Assembly (NCBI GenBank): GCA_019308705.1
Contig: JAFDHW010000046.1
Coordinates: 1 to 10,532, forward strand
Origin: Deltaproteobacteria bacterium
GTDB taxonomy: Bacteria; Desulfobacterota; Desulfobacteria; Desulfobacterales; Desulfatibacillaceae
Length of the DNA: 10,532 bases
Direction of reading: 5' to 3'
The position numbers were made by a program, and so were the translations under genes. This document shows, piece by piece, positions 6,343-10,532 of this stretch. The notes beneath the pieces were generated by a model. That model was not told the DNA's origin and made no database searches. It saw only the letters and a list, made by a program, of their open reading frames with translations. Every line of letters starts with the position of its first letter. Position 1 is the stretch's first letter.

Positions 6343-6960
6343 TCAGGCCCGCTTTCGGGCCAAAAGGCAGATCAGGTCCACGGCGCGGTCGATGTCCACC
6401 CGGGCGGTGTTCAGCACCATGTGGTAGAGGCTCGGGTCGTCGTAGTCCTTGTGCTTGAGCTTTTTGTAAAAGTTCGTCCGGCGCTTGTCCCCCCGGGAGA
6501 CGGCCTTTTTGGCCTGGGCTTCGGAAAGGTTGTAGTGGCGCGAGAGAAATTTCACCCTGGACTCGTCGTCCGCGGTCAAAAGCACGTGGAAGGCGTTGGG
6601 ATGGTCGTGGAGGAGGTACTGGCCGCCCCGGCCGATGATGACCGCGTTTCCCTCCCGGGCGATTTCCTCCATGACCTGGGAGAGGGTGTCCACGTAGATC
6701 TTTTCGTCGATGTATCCGTGGCGGTCCTCCAGCAGGCGCTCCACGAAGTCGGAGGAGACCAGGCCGGAGATGAAGTTCATGAGCGCGTTTCCGCGTTCTT
6801 TTTCGATGGATCGGACCCAGTCCGGGCTCACCCGGGCCTTCTCGGCCACCGCGTTGACCATTTCCTCCTTCACCAGGGTGTATCCTAAGCGTTCGGCCAC
6901 CAGGCGGCCCACGGTATGGCCGCCGGCGCCGAAGGGCCTGGCGATGGTGATGACGGGCAT
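6343..6960 (-). CDS. Cytidylate-kinase-like family protein
   Basis: The 205-residue protein belongs to the cytidylate-kinase-like (AAK-type NMP kinase) family. It starts MPVITIARPFGAGGHTVG, where the P-loop position of the usual Lys is Gly, as in other members of this branch. It keeps IIGRGGQYLL (108-117), an Arg-rich lid (SRGDKRRTNFYKKL, about 155-168) and the YHMVLNTARVDID C-terminal strand (179-191) typical of CMP kinases. A true CMP kinase would phosphorylate CMP/dCMP, but the altered P-loop makes this uncertain, and a regulatory nucleotide-binding role is possible. The ATG follows TAGGAGG by 4 bases. It lies between the CBS-ACT and acyl-CoA ligase genes with gaps of 45 and 47 bases, so it is almost certainly in that operon. 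A GGCCCGCTTTCGGGCC hairpin overlaps its last codons. Confidence 0.9.
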   Translation of the reverse strand: MPVITIARPFGAGGHTVGRLVAERLGYTLVKEEMVNAVAEKARVSPDWVRSIEKERGNALMNFISGLVSSDFVERLLEDRHGYIDEKIYVDTLSQVMEEIAREGNAVIIGRGGQYLLHDHPNAFHVLLTADDESRVKFLSRHYNLSEAQAKKAVSRGDKRRTNFYKKLKHKDYDDPSLYHMVLNTARVDIDRAVDLICLLARKRA

Positions 6961-7005
6961 GTTTCCTCCTAGGCGGGCTGGTGCTGGGGGTGTCTTGGGG
7001 CGGGA

Positions 7006-7650
7006 TCACCGTTGCCGGGTGGTTGCCTGGTATCCGGCCTTGTCCAGGGCCTTGATGAGGGGGTCGGCCTTCTTGGCGTCCATGTGCAGCACCACGTCCT
7101 TGGGCCCGCCGTTGGTCTCGGGCAGAACGTGCACGGCCAGGAGCCGATGTTTTTTCTTGCTCACCACGGAGAGCACCTCGGCAAGCTCGGGGGCTTCGCC
7201 GGCGCCCTTCACCTGGATGCGCACCCCCGGCGCGCCGATGCCCAGGACGTGGTTGGCGATGTTGTAGAAGAAGTCGTTGGTGGTGACGATGCCCAGAACC
7301 CGCCGGTCGTCGTCCACCACGACCAGGGAGCCCACCCGGTTGTTTTGTGCGATGGCCAGGGCCTGCTCCACGGTCATGTCCGGGGCCGCGGTGACGACCT
7401 GTTTCTGCATGATTTTGGACACCGGGGTGTTTTCCAGGAGGTAGCCCACCTCCCACACGGTGAGGCTTTTGGCCTTGCCCGGGGAGACGTGGTCCAGCCG
7501 ATGGTCCGTGACCACGCCGAGGAGCCGGTCTCCCTCCACCACGGGCAGGCGCTTCAGCCGGTGCTGGGTCATGATGCGTTTAGCCTCGGCCAGGGAAACG
7601 TCCCCTGTGATGGTGACCACATCCTTGGTCATGACGTCGGCGACGAGCAT
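7006..7650 (-). CDS. CBS-CBS-ACT domain protein (AcuB-like)
   Basis: From ATG 7650 the protein has 214 residues: two CBS domains (about 1-60 and 75-135, starting LVADVMTKDVVTI and VSKIMQKQVVTA, with LLGVVTDHRL and VLGIVTTNDF as the closing strands) and a C-terminal ACT-like domain (about 142-212, VRIQVKGAGEAP onward). CBS pairs usually bind adenine nucleotides, so this is probably a cytoplasmic energy sensor; the architecture is that of AcuB, whose gene in Bacillus belongs to an operon controlling acetyl-CoA synthetase. AAAGGA lies 7 bases before the chosen ATG. An in-frame ATG at 7701 preceded by GAGG would add 17 residues and cannot be excluded. It is the first gene of the operon with the kinase-like protein and acyl-CoA ligase, which suggests a regulatory link. 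Confidence 0.92.
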   Translation of the reverse strand: MLVADVMTKDVVTITGDVSLAEAKRIMTQHRLKRLPVVEGDRLLGVVTDHRLDHVSPGKAKSLTVWEVGYLLENTPVSKIMQKQVVTAAPDMTVEQALAIAQNNRVGSLVVVDDDRRVLGIVTTNDFFYNIANHVLGIGAPGVRIQVKGAGEAPELAEVLSVVSKKKHRLLAVHVLPETNGGPKDVVLHMDAKKADPLIKALDKAGYQATTRQR

Positions 7651-7722
7651 GCATTCATCCTTTCGAACCAGGGAAGGAGCGGCGTTTGCATCCCGTTTCA
7701 TTTCGTTCGTCCTCGGCGGGGA

Positions 7723-7776
7723 CCGCCCCGGCCGGGGCGGGCGAAAGGTGGGCCGCGCCCCGGCGGGACCCGGGGC
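7723..7776. other. GC-rich hairpins in the leader of the CBS-ACT operon
   Basis: CCGCCCCGGCCGGGGCGG (7723-7740) is a perfect 18-base palindrome, and GCCCCG (7757-7762) pairs with CGGGGC (7771-7776) around an 8-base loop. Both lie in the predicted leader of roughly 168 bases between the promoter and the ATG at 7650. No T-run follows on the minus strand, so it is not a standard terminator. It could be a leader control element, or just extreme GC sequence. Confidence 0.4.
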
Positions 7777-7825
7777 TGTGAAAAATCCCCTCGCGGGCGC
7801 GGCTGGAAGGAAAACGGCTGCCCAT

Positions 7826-7854
7826 AGTATAGGCAATGACAGAAAATTTGCCAA
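7826..7854 (-). promoter_or_regulatory. Sigma-70-type promoter of the CBS-ACT/acyl-CoA ligase operon
   Basis: On the minus strand, TTGGCA (7854-7849) is followed after 17 bases by TATACT (7831-7826), five of six matches in each box, in a locally AT-rich patch. Initiation is expected near 7818. It begins 28 bases after the comEC stop codon, and no intrinsic terminator separates the two, so some read-through from comEC is possible. Confidence 0.8.
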
Positions 7855-7882
7855 GGGGGCGTTAATGAAATGATAAGCCGGC

Positions 7883-10369
7883 TCAGGGAACGCTTGCCTT
7901 CGGCCCCTGGAAGGCCCTTGCGCCAAGGCCCTGCCCCTTGGTCCGCAGGCTTATTGCGCCGTCTTTGCCGGTGATGAACACGGTGCAATTCCGGGCCTCG
8001 TAGCGTTTGAGCACCTCGGGCCGGGGAAACCCGTACTGGTTGCGGTGGCCCGCGGGGACGACCACCACGGCCGGATCCACGGCCGAGAGAAACGCCGTTG
8101 TGGAGGAGGAGGCGCTGCCGTGGTGGGGTGCGACGAGGACGGTGGAGGAAAGCTTTTCGCCGAACTGTCGCACCAGCCGGGACTCGCCGGGGCCCAACAG
8201 GTCGCCGGGCAGCAAAAACCCTGTCCGGCCCAGGGAAAGGGAGAGCACCAGGGAATGGGCGTTGGGGTCGTCGCCCGGCGCGGCCCGGGCCGGGTAGCCG
8301 GGGTCGGGGGCCAGCACCCGCACCTTCACACCGCCCAGGGTTCTGCCTCCTGCCAGGTCCGAGGGGTCCAGCACGGCCGTGCCTTTTTGTTGGCAGGCGG
8401 CAAGCAGTTTGTCAAAGGCTTCCAGGTTTCCGGGCACGCCGGAGATCCACAGCTCGGCGGGGTTGAAGCGCCGGGCCAGGTACAAAAGCCCGCCGGTGTG
8501 GTCCTGTTGGGGGTGGGAGAGGGCCAGGACGTCCACGTGGTGGATTTTCTGGGACCAGAGGAAGGGCGCCACGATGTCTCTGCCCGTGTCCAGGGAGGAT
8601 CCCGGGGGGAACCCGCCGCCGTCCACCATCATGACCTTGCCCCCGGGAAACCGCACGCAGCACGCCGTGCCCTGGCCCACGTCCAGGACGGTCACCCGCA
8701 GTTCGCCGGAAAGGTGCCGGTGCCAGGTCCACCATCCCGCGTCCACGGCCAAAAGGGCCAGAAACACCGCCAGGGCTGTCCCCGCCCGTCGCGCCCTTCC
8801 CAGGAGGAGCAGGGAGCCGAAGGCCCCGTAGAACAGCAGGATCTCCAACAAGCTGGGCTTCACGGGCATGAACCCCGCGCCGGGCAGCGAGGATGCGGCC
8901 GCGGCCAGGGAGGCCAGCCATCCTGCGAACACCCCGGCCCAGTGCATGAGCGCCGCGGCTCCGTTCGGCCACAGGGGGTCCAGCGCTACGGCGGCCAGTC
9001 CCAGGGGCAGGATGCCCAGCCCGGTGAGGGGCACGGCCAGCGGATTTGTCAGGGGCCCCACCGCGGACACCTGGTGGAAGTTGGCAAGTACCAGCGGCAG
9101 GGTTCCCAGGGTGGCCAGCAGGGAGATGCAGGCCGCCAAAGCCAGCCATTTGCCGGTGTGCAAAGCCGTCCGCGCTGCGTGGGCCTTTATGGAGTCAAGG
9201 CTTGGGCGCAGGGGAGGCAGGGGTTTGCCGGAGCGGGTCAGTCCGGCTGGAAGAGGGTTTTGCAGGCCCAGCAAAATGGCGAGCACCGCGGCAAAGGAAA
9301 GCTGGAAGGAAACGGAGAACAGCGCGGGCGGGTGAAAAGCCAGGAGCGCCAGGGCGGCGGCCGCCACCGCGGAAAACATGTCGTGTTTCCGTGCCAGGGG
9401 CCAGGCCAGCAAAAGCGCGCCCACCATGACCACGGCCCGTTGGGTGGAGGGGGACATGCCCGCGGCCAGGCCGTAGAACACCGACGCGGCCAGGGCGAAA
9501 AACGCCGCTGCCCCCCGGGCTTTGCCGGAGAGCAGCAACCTCTCGGACCGGTACAAAAGGAGCCGGGCCAGAAAGAAGACCACCCCGGCCACCATGCCCA
9601 CATGGAGTCCGGACACGGCCAAGAGGTGCGCCAGCCCGGACCGGGCAAACACCTCCCTAAGCCCCGGTTTCAGGCCGGACCGGTCCCCCAGCACCATGGC
9701 CGAAAGAAGCGCGGATGCCGGCCATTGGGTGTTTTCCGATATCAGGCCGAGGGCCCTGGTGCGGAACCGGTTCACCGGCCCGTTCGTGTCCGGCCCGGGT
9801 TCCACCGCGGCCTCCCGGGCCCAGACCCGGCCGTACACCTTGCGGTGCCGGAGGAAGCGCTCGTAGTCGAAGCCCCCCGGGTTGCGGAAGTTTCTGGAGG
9901 TGCGCACTTCGGCGTGGAGCGACACCCGGTCTCCTTTGTGGATTTCGGGAGGGGGGTTTCCGGCCAGGGTTGTGCGCACCCGCCCGGAAACCGGCTGTCC
10001 GTCCAGCGTGTCTATGGCCAGGGTTGTGCGCACCCGGTTTCCTTGCACGTTCACCTCGCCGTCCACCACGCCGGAGAGTTCGTGCCGCCTGCCCGAATCC
10101 AGGGCTGCGGCCAGCCGCGGGTGCGGTGGCGCGTGCCAGGGCGAAACGGCCAGCACCCCCAGCAAAAAAAACAGGGCGGCCAAGGGCCACCCCACGTCCC
10201 GTCGTCTGGTCGCCGAAAAAACGCAATACGCAAAAAGCCCCGGGGTCCCGGCCAGGGCAGCCACCCAAACCCCGGGCCGGGCGTCCCCCAGCCAGATTCC
10301 CAGGCCGAAGGCCGCGGCCAGCGGAGCCAGGGGTCTGCGCCAATGGATGTCTTGGGTGCGTGTCTCCAT
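7883..10369 (-). CDS. comEC: ComEC/Rec2 family DNA uptake channel protein
   Basis: This 828-residue protein is a full-length ComEC. It has an N-terminal pair of membrane segments (about 12-28 and 35-76), an OB-like DUF4131 domain (about 95-190), the multi-spanning Competence domain (about 215-545) with the signature HLLAVSGLHVGM (248-259), and a C-terminal periplasmic metallo-beta-lactamase-like domain (about 555-810) with DVGQG (563-567), SHPQQDHTGG (618-627) and HHGS (749-752). ComEC moves single-stranded DNA across the inner membrane during natural transformation; the lactamase-like domain is thought to degrade the second strand. No other competence genes are in the window. The ATG at 10369 lacks a clear Shine-Dalgarno sequence, but the protein start fits the family. 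The short stretch 10370-10532 upstream shows no supported gene or promoter. Confidence 0.96.
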   Translation of the reverse strand: METRTQDIHWRRPLAPLAAAFGLGIWLGDARPGVWVAALAGTPGLFAYCVFSATRRRDVGWPLAALFFLLGVLAVSPWHAPPHPRLAAALDSGRRHELSGVVDGEVNVQGNRVRTTLAIDTLDGQPVSGRVRTTLAGNPPPEIHKGDRVSLHAEVRTSRNFRNPGGFDYERFLRHRKVYGRVWAREAAVEPGPDTNGPVNRFRTRALGLISENTQWPASALLSAMVLGDRSGLKPGLREVFARSGLAHLLAVSGLHVGMVAGVVFFLARLLLYRSERLLLSGKARGAAAFFALAASVFYGLAAGMSPSTQRAVVMVGALLLAWPLARKHDMFSAVAAAALALLAFHPPALFSVSFQLSFAAVLAILLGLQNPLPAGLTRSGKPLPPLRPSLDSIKAHAARTALHTGKWLALAACISLLATLGTLPLVLANFHQVSAVGPLTNPLAVPLTGLGILPLGLAAVALDPLWPNGAAALMHWAGVFAGWLASLAAAASSLPGAGFMPVKPSLLEILLFYGAFGSLLLLGRARRAGTALAVFLALLAVDAGWWTWHRHLSGELRVTVLDVGQGTACCVRFPGGKVMMVDGGGFPPGSSLDTGRDIVAPFLWSQKIHHVDVLALSHPQQDHTGGLLYLARRFNPAELWISGVPGNLEAFDKLLAACQQKGTAVLDPSDLAGGRTLGGVKVRVLAPDPGYPARAAPGDDPNAHSLVLSLSLGRTGFLLPGDLLGPGESRLVRQFGEKLSSTVLVAPHHGSASSSTTAFLSAVDPAVVVVPAGHRNQYGFPRPEVLKRYEARNCTVFITGKDGAISLRTKGQGLGARAFQGPKASVP
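9962..10036. repeat. 21-base exact direct repeat inside comEC
   Basis: An identical 21-base sequence containing CCAGGGTTGTGCGCACCCG occurs at 9962-9982 and 10016-10036, 54 bases (18 codons) apart and in the same frame. It encodes the repeated RVRTTLA of the OB-like domain (residues 112-117 and 130-136 region). The sequence between does not repeat, so it is not a simple tandem duplication. Confidence 0.75.
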
Positions 10370-10532
10370 GCCGGAAGAATCCGCCGTGCCTGTTTGTCAC
10401 TCCCGTGGAAAGCGGGACCGGAAAACGCCGGCCGGGGCCGGACCAAGGGGAAATTGGCCGACGCGGCTTCCTGCTGGGCGCATTGCGGGCGCGGAGCAAG
10501 GGGCTTTGCCAAGGCCGGGAATGCCGCGGAAA

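Noticed and set aside
6296..7456. N-terminal extension of the alpha subunit, which would make an 846-residue fusion
   Set aside because: The extension overlaps two real genes in other frames and is low-complexity; GTG 6295 has a ribosome-binding site and gives the normal family length.
10370..10532. Minus-strand ORFs upstream of comEC
   Set aside because: They run into comEC in other frames and are Pro/Arg/Ala-rich shadows; no gene or promoter could be supported here.

Overview
The window is GC-rich chromosomal DNA, most likely from a mesophilic member of the Desulfobacterota (former Deltaproteobacteria: sulfate reducers and syntrophs). The hints are a MASE3/PAS sensor kinase with a cysteine-rich PAS domain, a split ADP-forming acyl-CoA synthetase, a cytidylate-kinase-like protein and a CBS-ACT protein in one operon, and an abundant-looking intergenic repeat. 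The assignment is inferred from gene content only; there is no rRNA or other marker.

Layout. Positions 1-402 hold no convincing protein gene. They contain a truncated copy of an intergenic repeat, further inverted and direct repeats, and a perfect 17-bp-stem intrinsic terminator (339-376). On the minus strand, transcribed right to left, lies a signalling cluster: a membrane sensor histidine kinase (3370-1286), a stand-alone receiver protein overlapping its end (1316-882), an 80-residue hypothetical protein (813-571), and possibly a 26-codon hydrophobic peptide with its own promoter (483-403). The intergenic space 3371-3643 carries a complete ~149-bp MITE-like copy of the repeat (3403-3551) and a near-consensus sigma-70 promoter driving a MarR-family regulator on the plus strand (3644-4156).

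Convergent to the MarR gene is a four-gene minus-strand operon read from a near-consensus promoter at 7854-7826: a CBS-CBS-ACT protein (7650-7006), a cytidylate-kinase-like P-loop protein (6960-6343), and the alpha (6295-4916) and beta (4922-4245) subunits of an ADP-forming acetate/acyl-CoA ligase, which overlap by 7 bases. This enzyme would turn acyl-CoA + ADP + Pi into acid + CoA + ATP. The CBS-ACT protein resembles AcuB-type regulators, so an adenylate-sensing control of the enzyme is a reasonable hypothesis. Upstream of it, in the same direction, is a full-length comEC/rec2 gene for the DNA-uptake channel (10369-7883).

Most of the window is ordinary accessory and housekeeping content. I do not see a clearly new defence or mobile system. 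The items best worth following are the MITE-like repeat family, the promoter/peptide/terminator unit at 550-339, the atypical ATP-binding box of the kinase, and the CBS-ACT/kinase-like/acyl-CoA-ligase operon with its long GC-rich leader.
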